Below, in pieces: positions 36,401 to 51,000 of a DNA stretch of 64,000 nt. Both the position numbers and the translations under genes were made by a program. The notes under the pieces are model-generated. The model saw only the letters and a list, made by a program, of their open reading frames with translations, had not been told where the DNA came from and made no database searches. Source of the stretch: Xiphophorus maculatus. Its lineage: Eukaryota; Chordata; Actinopteri; Cyprinodontiformes; Poeciliidae. The DNA lies in NCBI RefSeq assembly GCF_002775205.1, contig NC_036447.1, positions 10,776,501 through 10,840,500 on the forward strand. The letters are read 5' to 3'. Positions within the stretch are counted from its first letter, which is position 1; every line of letters begins with the position of its first letter.

Positions 36401-38960
36401 TTAACTGTTGTAGTTTTGTCATCAACCTGATGGTGAAGTCATTTCCTTCTCATTAAGTCAAGTCAAAAGTGAAACATTAAATGTGGTCCGTAGTCTTCCC
36501 CATGCTGGGGGTTTCACACTTGTAACTGAACTGGGTTTCGTTGACAATACCGCCACTCAGCCTTCATTGGGCCTCAGCAGTCCCTCCCTGCATTGTCCCT
36601 TTGTCCATTGCAGCATTCCTGGTAATCTAAGCAGCTACCTGGCTGCTCTTCCTGAAACAGATGTACACATGGTCTCTTACTGTAATGTACCATTCAGTCA
36701 GAATGTAAAAAAAAAAAAAAGTTCTCTCAATTTTCCTAGTCGTGCATTTCTGTTCGGTTGTCATGTCGGACGTTTGCTGGAATTGAAGTTTCTTAGTATT
36801 TGGCATGATGGTAGTGAAATATGAGTCATTATTTCCCGTTTGTGTAATGTGTTGGTGTGCTCGTGCGTAGGAAGAGCGTTGCCTTGCAGAGGAGCATTAT
36901 AATATGGATCCAAAGGGAGATAGATGCACAAAAACACAAGCTGTCCTGTATCAGCCTGTCTAGGAAAACTAGAGTGGAGATAATTGTCGAGGTACAATGA
37001 CGGTTGTAGATGTGGAAAGAAAGGCTTCAAAGAAATTCATCTTTAAATGCTGTTGTGTAATCTTATATTTAAAATACCAGAAAATTCCAATCTTTAAATT
37101 AAAAAGTGGGGTATATACCTGTGGTTAAAAGGTAGAAGCTTTAATCAAAATCACCAGCGTCATAGCTATATTCCCTTATGTTAGTGTTTTGCTTAATTGC
37201 CTTTTACCAAACATGGCAGCCGTTTGCATTTCAATGCTGACCCATTTTCGGTTTTGTGGTACGGTTCCTCATGCTTTTATATTGGCATGTCCTGTTATTT
37301 CAAAAGGCCATGGAAGATTCAAAGGGCTCTTGGATGACAAACATGCCCACAGCATCACAGATCCTCCACCATACCCAGTACTGGGCATGAAGTGCTTTTC
37401 CACACATTGATTTTTTGTTTCATGCCAAACCAACCTGGAGTGTTAGTCCAAGTCTCATCCAACTAAAGCATGTGAATACAGTTAGTCTTAGTATATCAAC
37501 TTAAAAAAGTATACATTTATAAAATGTTTGAGTTGCTTTAATTTCAAAGGAATTGCTAAGGGGAACCAATAATTGTGATTATACAATACACCAAAAACTG
37601 GGATTTTTTTATCTACTGGATAATTGTAAAAACTGCATTTTTCAAACTTTTTTCAGGGTAAGACTATGCAATGAATCTTATGTAATTAACTCGATATTAA
37701 TATGACAGAAATATTAATGTGATTATTCTATATACCAATTGAAGGCCCACAAAACACTATTTGTTCATTTGATTTGAACTTGAGTGTTTAATTTTTTTAC
37801 TGTAGCTTATTCAGTTTCTCTTATAGGCTTGCTTGTCATTTAAACATGTGACTAAATACTTAGAAACACAGTGGAATGTGTAAATGGCTTGCATATTTAC
37901 TTGGAAAAATAAATCACTTGTGTAGATTTTGGATTTAAAGTGGGTTTAAATGTTCAGAAAAGCCTAACAGGCTTCTCTGTCCCGGCGCGTCTTATTATCA
38001 TCTGACAGGATCCAGGACTTTGAGGCAGTCAGATTTAACACTGAGTATCAAAGCAGAAGTTAAACGCTGCACCTTTTAAGTTAGTTTTGTTGTGGCAGCA
38101 ATTCAGGAGCTTAGAAGAATGGCAAAGAAGAGGGGATAAACGAACAAAGAGGGAGAGATGCAGGAAACGCCTCTGCAGAGAAATACCTCGTCTCTCTACT
38201 CTGCCTGACAAACACAAGCAGGGAGATACTGCTGCTATCAATCCGTCGTTTCCTCAATCCCTCCATCTTTTCTCTCTTTTATCCTACCCTTTTCAGTCTC
38301 TTTTTCCTGCTCAATCCTTTTCCTGCTGACTCAGACTAATTCAAAGCACCAGCACAGTGAGTATAAACCTATGCAAGTTTATTTTCCCATTCATTGATGT
38401 TTCACTGAGATGTTGCTCTCATCCTTTGTTAAGTCCTTTCTGTTTTTCTTGCTAACCACTCTGTTCATTTGACCGGATGACAAAATGACTAGTTACCATC
38501 CCAACTACTTGCGCAACTGGTAGGCAACAGGAAAAACGCCTTTAAAAGCTCTGCAAGCTAAATAATTCCTTTTAATCTAGACATACTCAGAAAACATGCC
38601 ACAAAGATGTTCCAGAAATCTTCTCTGAGGGCAGCTTTCAGAACAGATCTCAGCTCTTTGAACATCTTCAGAGACTTCAGTATCTCCGGTGAAAAGCAAA
38701 ACCTCTTATTTATGAGAGATCTGGTGTAAATCAACCTAAAACAAAATGGTTGAATCTTGTACTTTGCTGTTTTTTCCCCCTGCTTTTAAGTTATTTATGA
38801 GTAACAGAAAAACTGCAAATGTTCAATATGCATAACATTCTTAATAAACATATAAGTGAAATCTCAAAGTTGCAGTTATGGTCTGGAAAGTTTTGTGTTA
38901 TTGTTTTCTTTTCTAGAAAAGAAAACAGAGATTCTATTGATATAGACTCAATATGGATGC

Positions 38961-39033
<73 letters not shown>

Positions 39034-42000
39034 TGTGATATACAGTATATTAAAGTTATTGAGTTGTTCAGCTCTAAAATGATATTGATCCTCAGCACTC
39101 AGCATAGACTGAACTGGTGTGAGCAGAAGCAACTTTTGTGTCTGTATATTTAACAACAGATGCCATATGCGTTAAATTTGTTGTTTGGCTTGAAAAATAC
39201 TTTTCTTTGCTGATTGAATAGTAAAATTAACTTGGGTAGCCTTCAGTAATTAACCTGTGTCACTCCAAGCAGACGTGCGCATGTGAGCTTTTATCAAAGC
39301 ATATCAACAGATCAAAACGGGTAGTTTAAGTGAAGGAGACACAAACATTTCTTTTAATATCTAACTTGAAATATTAGTTAAATATTACAAATAATGATTA
39401 GTTTTCCTGTTTGAGTTTGTCTTGAATCCCTCATATTGTTTTATGCTTTGATTGCTGTGCTGCAAAAATGCCTTTGCTGATTTTGTGTCCAGTTTCTAGC
39501 AACTTATGTTTAAAATATTAGCCCAAGTTGGAATCATAGACTTACTTTCACATCCTTTTATTTGCTGTAACAAACTTTACAATTCCAGTCACAGTTTGTC
39601 TAGTCTTGCTTTTTACCTTAGCATATTTAGCATTAGTTTCAAGTGGGCCTGTCATCTACGCGTATTGGCCATCTGGAACATGTTGGGATGAAACTTCAAT
39701 CAGAGCCAAAGAAAATAAGTCAGTCTGCTGTCGGTGCTATTTGTTCCATTTGGTCAGCATGATGACTTTACAGAATCTTCATTAGTGCAGACAGGACATC
39801 TGCATAGCTCAACATTTAATTAAGTAAAGTTGCAGTGTGGTCATTGCTGCAACATTTGACGAGCACTTGTATAACATTTGTTGCATGAGCGTTATGTGGA
39901 GTCTCAGATGTGTGATGCTCATTACCACAGAGCTTTTTTATATCGCTAAAAATAAAATCACTCCGGCTTAGCTGGGGAATAAATTGTGTGTTTTACAGTA
40001 TGAGATGCATAAATAGGCAATACTGGAGGGTTCTTTACTTTAAACTACATCTAATCTCATCTGAAACTCAAGGCAAATATCCTTTCTGAGAACTAAAGGG
40101 CCATAATTATACCTTTGACCCCTTGGGAGATTGGCTAAATATTTTGGTGTGAAACCACCACAGTACAGTGATGGCTGCACTGACTTCACATGAAGCAAAT
40201 ACCTCCATTCAAATAGCAGCTAAAGCTTTTCCTGGTAGCGTATGATTTTTACGGCTGCTGCAGCTTTCCCTGGAAATCTCTCCTTCCTGTAGACTTACAG
40301 TGTCTCAAAGTCATGTGACTTTGACATGCAGGGAAATTCTGCATGTCATTGATGGCTGGAAGGTTTTTTATTGCCCTCACTTCCTACACCTGATGTGTAT
40401 TTTTAGTTTTTGAGATGCTGAACCTCACAAAGTGAAGTTGGAACATTCTGATGGAGGAAGAGAGAGAAAAAAGCCGAGGTTCATGTGGGTTAATCGCAAA
40501 AAAGATCACAGTTTTGAAGAAAAAATGTCAAAATCACACTTTTAGTTGCTATTGAACCATTCTAATTAGGCCGATAGAAGATTGTACTGTTGACCTTGTT
40601 ACCACAAGATGATCTAGGATCTAATAGCTATAGTATTTTATAGCATATCAGACTTTTGGGGGTTATCCTTTAAAGGCACATGGAAAGCAGTGGAAAAAAA
40701 GATGAGTCCAGCCTGTTCAAAAATGTGCATGGTATTTTATCTGTTAATTACAAAGGGATGGTTCCTGGAAGCATGTGTTCCTGTACCAGAACATAAGCAG
40801 CATTGGTTGAGGAACAGATAAGAAAGAACAAAGGTTTACTAAAATTTAACTTGAAGTCCTTTCTGGAGCAATTGTTTCTTGGTTACTCACTCTGAACCAA
40901 AGTAAACATACAAAAGGTTCAAGCACAAAAGTAGAATTCCTGCTTGAAAAACGCTTTATCATTCTGTTGAGCTGCAATCACTATCAATCAGCTGTCATCT
41001 TTATTTGCTTCTCTTCTTATCTGCTGCCAAAATTCCAAGAAAAGTTTCATCACCAAAACAGATTTATGGTTTATTAAAAAAAACAAGAAAAAAAAAAAGG
41101 ATTACCACCGGTTCTGTTTCATTGATCTGGTTCCTGGTTTTGCTTCAGTTTCCTTCTCTTTGTATTTATCCTATTGATGCCACACCATCAATGTTTGCAG
41201 CTCAACAGGTTTCTAAGCCCCCTAATTTTGTCAGGAAGCCAGTAAACGTCTCATGATGCTCTCTTTACGTTGTTTGTAATTTAGAAGAAGAGCTTGTGCG
41301 AGGTACATGCAAACCTGCAAGTGGATTCATACCCTTTGAACCGTTTCACATTTTGCTTTGTAACATTCACTAACTTGGTGTTCAGTTTTTTCCACTCAAA
41401 ACTGAAAAAGCCTGAGGTAGAACAAACCTTTGCTGTGATTAGAGCTACAGGTTCTTTGAGGTATTTTTCTACCATCTTTGTGGATCTAGAAGTTGCAATG
41501 CCCATTTTTCTTTACAAAATTAAGCTCATTCAGATTGGATGAAGGGTTTCTGTGAACGTTACTTTTTACGTTTTTCTGCAGAGTTTGACTGAGTCATGAT
41601 GAAATAAACATCCTTTGAACCAATGCACTATTGGATTGTCAGACAGTTGTTTTGGATTGAGTTCCTTTGGTAAGGTGAACCAACACCCTAGTTTAAAGTT
41701 TTTCTTTCTTTCAACACCGACTTCCACTGTGGGGATAGTGTGTTCAGGCTCATGTTCAATGTTGGATTTCCATACCCTGTTGCATTGCAGACCAAGAAGT
41801 TGTCGTTTGACCAGAGCACCACATGTTTGCTGTGTCTCCTACGTTTTATGTTTTCTTTCAACTGTCTGTCTTCTTGCCAGTCTTTCAAAAATGGATTTTT
41901 GAGGTGCTTGGCTTTAGTTAACAGATTCTCCCACGTGGGCTGTGAATCTCTGCAGCTATTTGATGCTTCTTTGATTAATGCTGTTCTTGCTTGGCCTTCG

Positions 42001-45000
42001 AGTTTAAGGCCACATCTTTGTAGGTTTCAAGGTGTGCCAAGCAATGTTTTCAGGTGATAGATTGAACATTGCTCAGTGGGATGTTGAAACTTGGCATAAT
42101 GGTGTGTAATCTAACCCTGGTTTAAGCTTTTCCAAACATTTCTTCCTGGCCTGTCTGCTGTGTTGTCTGGTTACTAATATTCTCTAACAAACCTCTGACA
42201 CATTTACAGGACAGCTGAATTTTTACTGAGATTAAATTACACACAGGTGGGCTCTATTTATTAGACCACTTCTTAATTTGGTTGTGTTAGATTTTACTTT
42301 GGCATTTTAGAGTTGATGGGATTATATGTAGATGGCAGGCTTTTCATATTTTTGTTAGTGAAACTAATATGAAAACCAAATATTGTTTTTCTGTAACTGT
42401 ACAATTATGCATTTTCTGTTGATTTGTCTCAAATCAGGGTTGATTTGGTTCAGATCAGGAATTAAACTGAATTGGATTATACAAATGAAAGCACAACCTT
42501 TGTTTTTTTCATTATTTTTGTTGTTGTTGTTTTACACACAGCGTAACTGTGGTGAAGACGGTTATGTATAGTGATGACTTGCAACACTGTCCGCAGCTGT
42601 TGCAAAATATTCCCTGTAAAACCCTGTTACTAAAAAGTTGCAGTTAGTGAACCCAGTCTGTCTAACTGCCATTTATTGACACTTGCCTGTATCTCTGCTA
42701 AACAGCCATATCCACTTGTTTTGAGAAAACTCTGTTTTGCTGACCTACCTGTTAACTAACCCTGTAGTAGCAGCTGTACAACAGCATCTACAGGTCAGTG
42801 TTTTCATTGCTCTAATCCTCCAGAATGTTGCTCAACTGTTGAGGCATAAAAATTTCATGACTCAACAAGATAAGTTTCAGGATGAGCTTTGCAGGGTTTC
42901 ATTGGCAGCCAAACATTCATGTTTTTACATTATTTAACTTATTCACAACTGAAAACAAACCAGAAAAACAAACTGAGCTTGTTGTCAATATTTCACATGT
43001 CCTGGGTCTTGAACTTTTTTTTTGACAACCGTCCCCTGAACATTGTTTTTGTGTCCTTTTCAGTCTTTTTCTGTCACTACGCTGATGTGAATAATGCACG
43101 TTTTTGCATATCCTCCCTCCCAGTAAGCTGACCTTCTTCTTTCCTTTTTGCTTTGTTGTTTATTTTAAATTATGTTTCTCATCTAAAACATCTGTGCAAA
43201 AAGGAAACCTCTAGAGGTGTTTGACCCCGCTGTCACTTGAATAATAGTTCTACATGTTTCATAACACATGTGGCATGTATCAGGAGGCATTTAATAGATC
43301 ATGGCAAGTGAAGAAACTAGCTCGAATGTTTTGAGACAGACTGAAAATTACTGATATTATGCCTGAAAAATGTCAGTCTTATAAATGTATAATCTAATTT
43401 ATAATTAAATTTTCCTCGGGGATCAATAAAGTATTTTTGAGTTTGAATTGAGTTAGAATTTAATCAAGTACATCTACAGTACATATAAAATATATTCAAT
43501 AACTGTGCAGGTAGAATTAAAATAAAGGCAACTTGAATGTCTTTATATCTTTTTTTCCTGTGGTATTAAGCTCACTTGGGGGACCAGGAAGAAGTGTTGG
43601 ATAGAAATGATAGTTTGTATTTTAACTAGGTCAGACTCAGCAGCAACAGAGAACATTATTTTTATAGAGTAAATGGAGAAGGAAATGCATGCACTGAACC
43701 AAACATTCAGTGGAGAGTACTTATGTTTAGATGCATTTGTTCAACAAAATTCTTTACAGAATTATCTTCAAAATAACTGCAGCCCAAAATCTCTGACCAG
43801 CTCATTGACTGTTTTTATTAGAAATTATATTCCTACCATGATAATTGACTGGTGACGGTATCAAGTATCAAACAGGTATCCCTTTTTTTAAGAACAGCAG
43901 TCACTTTGAAAATCTGAGTAGAATAATTAATTCCAGACATTTTTCAGAAGAACGTTACTTTGATTTAAGCTGATTGGAGAAGTGCAGATAATAACAAGTT
44001 GCTTAGCTGGAAGAATTTCTGATATTCATAAAATCAAAAATCATAAAATCCTAAATGAAATCCGAATTGAAAAATGCTCTAAAAACTAAGCCACCAATCA
44101 GCTCCAGTGTGATCAGAGGTCAACAGTAATCTGCGCAGATGGTAACAGAGGTGAAGCCTCTGTGGATAGCTGTGTTTCTGCTCAAGGATATTAAACAACT
44201 TGAAGCATCTTGTAGACTCGTGGTGGCAGTTGAAGCGTCAGGCTGTCAAAACACATACTGAATGTACATTTGCTTTGCTTTTTCATAAGTCCGACCCAGT
44301 GCTGCTTGGAGAGTGCACATGTATGCATATGTCACAAACCATCAATTTCAGTTTACTTTAAAATTTTAATTGGCTGCTGTAACACTTTAATATAGTATGC
44401 TTGAGCAAAGTTGCAGTCCCTACTAGATCATATTAATGCATGTTCTGCACACCTCAGCGATCAGCTGAAAGCTTCCGACATGAATGGGGAGTGTGATCCA
44501 GATAAAGTTAGTCATAAAAATGACCATAAGATAAGGTAAGCCAGGATCCTGGAACAACTGTGAGATAGTGATTTGATATAAAACAGCAGGACTGACTCAA
44601 ATTCAGGTCGAAACCAGATTGGCTCCAGATGATCAACAGTTCTAATTATGTACGCTTAGTTCTTGCAGTCAGAAGATTCTGAGCTCTGCATGTGAATCAT
44701 CTGCATGCTTTGGCGCAACTCTTCTGCTGCATGTTTGTTTATCTATTATTTCAAAGGCTTTACGTGATCAGATTAATTATTCATAGAATAATATTTGTGA
44801 TTTAGATCTAGAATTTAGTGGGAAACTAAAGTTTGCTCTATACCATCTAATGCATTAAAATTATTACCAGAACTAATGTTGGTGCTTACAGTAGTATATG
44901 CAGCACATGTTGTTAAACTTGAACATTTCTGACATCATTGAAGTCTGTGTTCAGTTCTCTGGTTTCTTCTTTACCTCATCACACAGTGTGTGTCCTTCTC

Positions 45001-48000
45001 AGCTACAGGGAAGGCACGGTAAAAGACTTTTCTTCTTTTTTTGTTGTGTTCACTGTGACTCACACTCAGAGCCCTGGCCAGCCCTTTGTTACAGAGCACA
45101 GCCCCCATTTGTGTTCAACCACTGACGGTTGCATGTAAAATGCTCTACAGGGACTGTTTGAGTTGCTTGGTAATGGCATGAGACTGCACACAGCTCTAAG
45201 CTAAACAAATGCTTCAAATGACTATTTCAGAGTTCTGACTTCACATTATTTAAGTGGGGGTTTTTTCTGTTGATTTTTAATTAAAAATACTTTGGGGATG
45301 GAATATGTACCTTACGTTGTTTTCCATTTCATTGTTTAATGTTATATTTGTCAGTCTGGTCCTTCCAACTTCAGCCTTCTCACCTTTGTGTCCATTATTC
45401 ATCAATTCATTCTCCAACAATGTGTCATTATGTCTATTTATTAGTTAATCTGTCCAGCCTTTCATTTGTCAGTCAGTTTATTTATATGTCCAACCAACCG
45501 TTTTATCTCTATCCATTCACTCATTAGTCTCAAAGCCATTTATTCATCTGTCCGTCTATCAGCTTGTCTATCTGGTTGTCTCTCTCTTCATGTATCTGTT
45601 CATCTCATCTGTCCAGTAATTCAGCAGCCTGACCATCCATTCATCTATTCATACATTTATCATTTTGTTCATTGATCCTTTCTTCCATAAACAAATTGAT
45701 CAATATTTCCATCTGTTTGTCTATCCACCCATCTGTAGAAATATCTGTCTGCAGTTCAGTTAGTTTGCATTTTTTAATTGGAACTGTTTAACCAAAGCTT
45801 TTTTTTTTAGTTGGAAACTCATACTTATGTAAAATTGAAAGATAAACTCATCAATCTTGATCAGTTTTTTATCAGTGTATAATATAACCTAAGGTCAGAT
45901 AGATAAATGTTTTCTTCACAGCCCATTTCCTTATACACACACAACCTGCTTTTTGTTTCTGATGTTCTACTCATTTTCTGAGTAATAACCTTCATTCCTG
46001 TCCATCAGATTCATCAACTTTCATGTATCTATTTCCTCTACTTTCTATTGCAGCTTCTGCCATCATGAACCCTACGCTCAGTGAGGCTTTTAACGGTTTT
46101 ATATGCAGAGATGACTGATGTCCACTGATGCATTAGATCAGATTTTGGCAAGTTTACGTGACACAAATAAGACAAAGTGGGACTTCTGACCCAATGTCCT
46201 TACCATCCTATATCTTTAAGGACCTGCTGTGTTAGTGAATAACTAATCAGTGGAGGAATGTTGGGAATCTACCTTCTAGCATTCAACTGTCCCAGAATAA
46301 CCCCAACAGTGCCTTACCAGAACTACTGCAACATAATATTCAGTCTGCGAATGTCTCTATTTTTACCTTTTTCTCATTTCTCTCCAGGCTGGCGAGGAGG
46401 AGCAGGTCCTCCCGGTCATCATGTGCTCTCGGACCTCTCCTGACCCCGTCCCCGAGTGCCAGTTGTTCCCTGACGAGTTGGAGGAGTCGGAGGAGGGGGT
46501 AACAGAAGAGGGCAAAGAGAGGGAGTCAGACAGAGACAGTGCTGTGGAAAGCTCCCAGGGGTCTGACTCTCCAGAGGGTCTCACCAGACACTTGGACAAG
46601 GAAGACACACTGGGAGAGCTCTATTTCTCTGGGGACAAGTAAGCACAGTTAGAGCCTTTTTAACCTTTGTCTTATCTCCTGTAATGTCACTGTAGTCGTC
46701 ATTCTGGGAAATGTCTGAGTGATTCATTGAAACTTCTGGTTTGTTCTGACAAGCTTTGTTTCAGTTTTTACTTGTCTGTAATAGACATTGTCTTTTGGCC
46801 TTCTCTTATTGGCATGCTAGCTATGTAATCAGAGGGTAACATTCATGTTTTTTGCCTCTGTCAGGTGTGCTCAGGCTAATATCTCTATAACCTCCGACCT
46901 TTCCACACGTTCTTCCGCCTCATTGAACGAAGAGCAATTTGAGGACTACGGTGAAGGGGAGGAACCAGAATACACTCCCAGCAGCCCCTCTCCAGACGAC
47001 GAGACTCGGACTAACGGTTACTCCGACCTCGGCTCATCTGTACCCTCAAGGTAATGGAGGCCTGAATAAGAAAACGTTTAGTCATATGTTTTGATTTTAA
47101 TTTTGAGATCATTCTTATATTGCAGTCTGCTGAGGCATAATGGCTTTTAGTCTAATTATGATATTCCCTTTTCACCTGTTTGCATAATTCATCAATTCAT
47201 CAAAGGATAATAGTGGTAAAAAGTGCAAAGAAAAAGGCGGGGCTGAGAGGGTGAGGGAAAATAAAAAACAAAAACAATAAGTGTAGAAAATAATTTTTGA
47301 AAACTGCTTCACAAATCAATATTATCAATATGCGACCCCTTTGTGTTTTTTTCCAACAAAAGCCATATTTAACATGATCACCAAGTTGCCACAGTAACTT
47401 GCCCCCTCTTTTGTTTTTGTGTGTTGTGTAGTTTACAAAGGCTAATTTGTGATGAGGCAAAATATAAAGTGCTGTTTTGTTTCTGGGTCTTGAACTCCAT
47501 TAATTTTTTTGCAGATTTTAATCTGCAGGCTGTTGATCTCCAGGATATGCACTGGAGTTATACTTTCTGAGTTTTGACTGAGGAACAGGAGTTGAGGCCC
47601 TGCAGGCAGTGTTAATATTCATCAATATGGTTAATAGGACTAATCCTCTTAGTTGATTGACTGGCAGTACAACTCCACACTCGTTCCATACATACCAATC
47701 AGACAAAAGACTGCAGAACTGGGATTAAATTTCAAAATGGGGACCATGTTTTCACCAGAAAAACACAACCAAAAAGACACAGATCCTTCCTTGTGTCAGT
47801 CTCATTTATTTTCTTGTCACTCGTTCATTGTTATGCCTTTAACTTGTTAAAACACCTGAATTAGATTTTGCAGAAAAATCAATAGTTTTTGTGTTTGTGT
47901 TTGCAGTGCGGGTCAGACCCCTCGGAAGGTACGTCACCAGTACGCCGGCGAGCTCATGGACGTCTACTGCTCCCAGTGCAGCAAGAAGGTCAACCTGCTC

Positions 48001-51000
48001 AATGACCTGGAGGCTCGGCTCAAAAACCTCAGGGCTCACAGGTAACACACAGTAGGTTGCATTACTAACCTCTGGAACCAGGAGGGCTTTTTTTGACCTC
48101 AAATTAATTCAGCAGACTATCAGGTCCAAATTGTTGGAAATCGTAGTTGTAGTTCTGTACAAATGTATTGAGTACTTTAAAAAAATAGTGTAATCATTAA
48201 AAAAATGTGTGTTTGATATGGAAAAACAAAGAGAAGTGTGGTCTTCTTGCAGCTTTCACAAAGAGCTACCATGGCCCTCTTGACTGCTTCTCTGGATAAA
48301 AATTTCACTGCTCATTCTCTCAGTTTTGATTGACAGCTGTGTCCTGGTAGGTTTCCAGTTGGGCCATCCACTTTTCATTTTCAAACGGTGCTCTTTGAGA
48401 TGTCGAAAGGCTGTGATATTGTTTTATAATCTGATTCTGCTCTAAACGCCCCCACAGCTTTCTCCCTCACCTGTCTGCTGTGTTCCTTGGTTTTCGTGAT
48501 GCTGTTTGCTTTCTAATATTATCAAAGATTCTTCTGAAGCTTATATAAAAGTTTTTAAATGTATGTAATTAACTGGCAGTTTTACTGTCAGGCCGCCCTG
48601 ACAGATATTACTGATATTTTATGAAATATCTTGATGTTTTTCTTTGCCATTTGGAAGAGTGACAGTGGTGTATAAAACACAATAATTTGATCATGCATGA
48701 CAACAAACATCCACCTTAATATCACCAAGTCAACAGGAACAGATGCTGCCAGCTATTTTAGGCACTCTACAGGTTTTTCTATGTCCAATTATCTTCCTCT
48801 CGTATTTCCACTGTTTGGTTTGAGTGCTTCTTTACCATAATATAATAAAAGTGATGCCATATTGTCACAAAGGTGTTCAAAGAGCAGCTGTTGCACGTGT
48901 ACATAAACACACACAGACTAATTGATTATTCTGTAAAGCTGTCTCTCTGGTGCTTACCTCAACAGCCATTGTTTACAGGGTAGCTATTTATGGAAATATA
49001 ATCCATGGTCACTTATTTTATCTGTACTGTTGACCTGAAAGCAGTAATGCACAGACTGACAGTTGATAAACTCGTTTAAATCATCAGAGAGTGTTAAATT
49101 AGCAGAATAATGGTTGTTAATGTCACTACTTCCTTATTTTGTGTTGTTTTTTTCCCCTTTTTGAAATCCACAATGGCTGTCTTGATAATGCTACATTAAT
49201 TTTGTGAATAATAAATCAGACACAGGAAAAAGTCTACATTTGAAGGGATGGAAGTGAAAGAATAAAGGAGAGATGTACAGTAACTGAAACATAAAGGAAG
49301 ATAACTGAGAAATATCTCAGTTATCCTCAGTTCTAAAGAGGTTAATTTAGCTCTAAAAGCATAATGAGATTACTTATATCAGTTTTTCCTGCCACTGTAT
49401 TATAATTCTTCTTTTTTATTCAGATTATGTATGACTTTTTTGTATTTTAAAAAATGTTTATTTTTTTGTTTTTGTTTTTCTTATCTTATAGTCCCAGTCG
49501 AAAAATCTCCAGCACTGCCTTTGGAAGGTAGGTCAATCTGCCGTATATGTTTGTCTGTGTGTTCATTGCTATAGTATGTATGGCTGTTTGTCTGAACCAA
49601 AGGTTAGTCAGTGGTGTGTTTATGCTTTTTATGCTCCACACTGCTTGTGTTTGATCTGTTTGTTGACATAGCCACCAATAAATGGATGAAAAAGGCCACT
49701 CAATGCTTCCTTATCACTTATGTGTTTGCTAATAACAGTTAATCACTAACTAAGCTTCCAGACAAAAATACAAGCATAATCAAGGAGGTAAATGGATATC
49801 GAGATGCACAATGCACAAAATAGTTGCCCGAGTGCTTTTCTGTGTAAAGAAACATGCCCATGAAATTATGACCAATCACACAATAGTTTTGCATGCAGAC
49901 AGAGGCGAAAAGTTTGGCAGCAGGTTGTGACAAGATGGGGTGGAAATGATTCTGAACTTATTTTATTAGTGTGTTCTTGATTTTATCAGGCTTTAAAAAA
50001 TTTGTGAAAAAGCTAACCTCAATTATTTGTGTCTTATATTTGTAATATATTTATGTTTCCTGGCTCTGAAATATTCCATCTTGCCTTTGGTTTCTGGGCA
50101 AGAGCTTTTTTGGCCACCGCTAGGTAACCAATAGCACATGAGATGTCTTCTCTTGAAGCTATTGTCCCAACTGTAGCGACACAAACTGAATTATGGTGAC
50201 AGAATGAAAATGGCCTGTCAGACCTGATATATGTACTCAATAAGGCTTGGCCCCATCTCCCTGTTCTTTTTATTGTACATGTCTAGTTTGATTACATCCA
50301 CTGTTTTACTGCTCTCTTCATCTATTCTCTTATTCCTTGTCGTCTGTTTTCCCTCTCTTCTTTCTCTCTTTTTCTTTCCTCCTCTCACCTATCTCTACAT
50401 TACTCTTGCTAATGGAGCAGAACCTATTCCATCTCTTTTAAAAGGGCTTCGTTGTGTTAACATCATACAACAGAATGTCAGCCAGGCGAACTCAAATGCA
50501 TATACTGAAGTATTCACCAGCCTTCTACATGTTCCCTAAGTGCATGTATTTGTGTCTGAGCAGGCAGCTGCTCCAGAACAGCAACCTCAGCAGCCGCAAT
50601 GGCAGTACGGAAGACCTTTTCAGAGACAGCATCGACTCCTGTGACATTGACATCAACGAGAAGGTGAGAGTTCATTTGTTTCGTCTGTGTCCCCCGGCGA
50701 TTTGCACACGTAGTGCTTGGGCATCTTGAAATGTAGCATTAAAATGCCAGAAAATGAAATGAAAGGATGTTGCTTATGGATGTATGGCCTAGTGGAAGGA
50801 CAAGAATATCTCAAGTCTTTAATATATGGAAGGGGAGGCTTTTTAGATAGTTTGGCAACTTGCCCGTGAAGTGCCTCATCTTTGATAGATCCCGGGACCC
50901 ATTAGAAAATTGAACTGAGTTGTTTATTGTGTATGTGTTGTTAAGTTAATTATAAACAGCATATCATATTTTTGGGGGAAAAATAGCTTCATATTTGTGT

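Larger units (their letters stand above)
33430..46387 (+). other. rab11fip4: rab11fip4 intron 1 (about 13 kb)
   Basis: The largest intron. It contains a Tc1-like fragment at 37260, an (AT)n array at 38964, a Tc1-like element at 41281, a retroposon tail at 43410 and a degenerate tetranucleotide region at 45330. No EF-hand exon or other coding exon was recognised in it. Confidence 0.6.

Noticed and set aside
36483..36824. 113-codon plus-strand frame in rab11fip4 intron 1
   Set aside because: No recognisable domain, no phase-compatible splice sites linking it to rab11fip4, and it ends in a poly(A)-driven lysine run.
38791..39156. Open frames on both strands around 39 kb
   Set aside because: They consist of the (AT)n array translated as Ile-Tyr repeats.
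45339..45675. Two overlapping plus-strand frames rich in S, L, I and Y
   Set aside because: They lie in a degenerate tetranucleotide repeat.
1..46387. EF-hand exons for a long rab11fip4 isoform
   Set aside because: No frame with an EF-hand calcium-loop pattern and splice borders was recognised upstream of exon 2.
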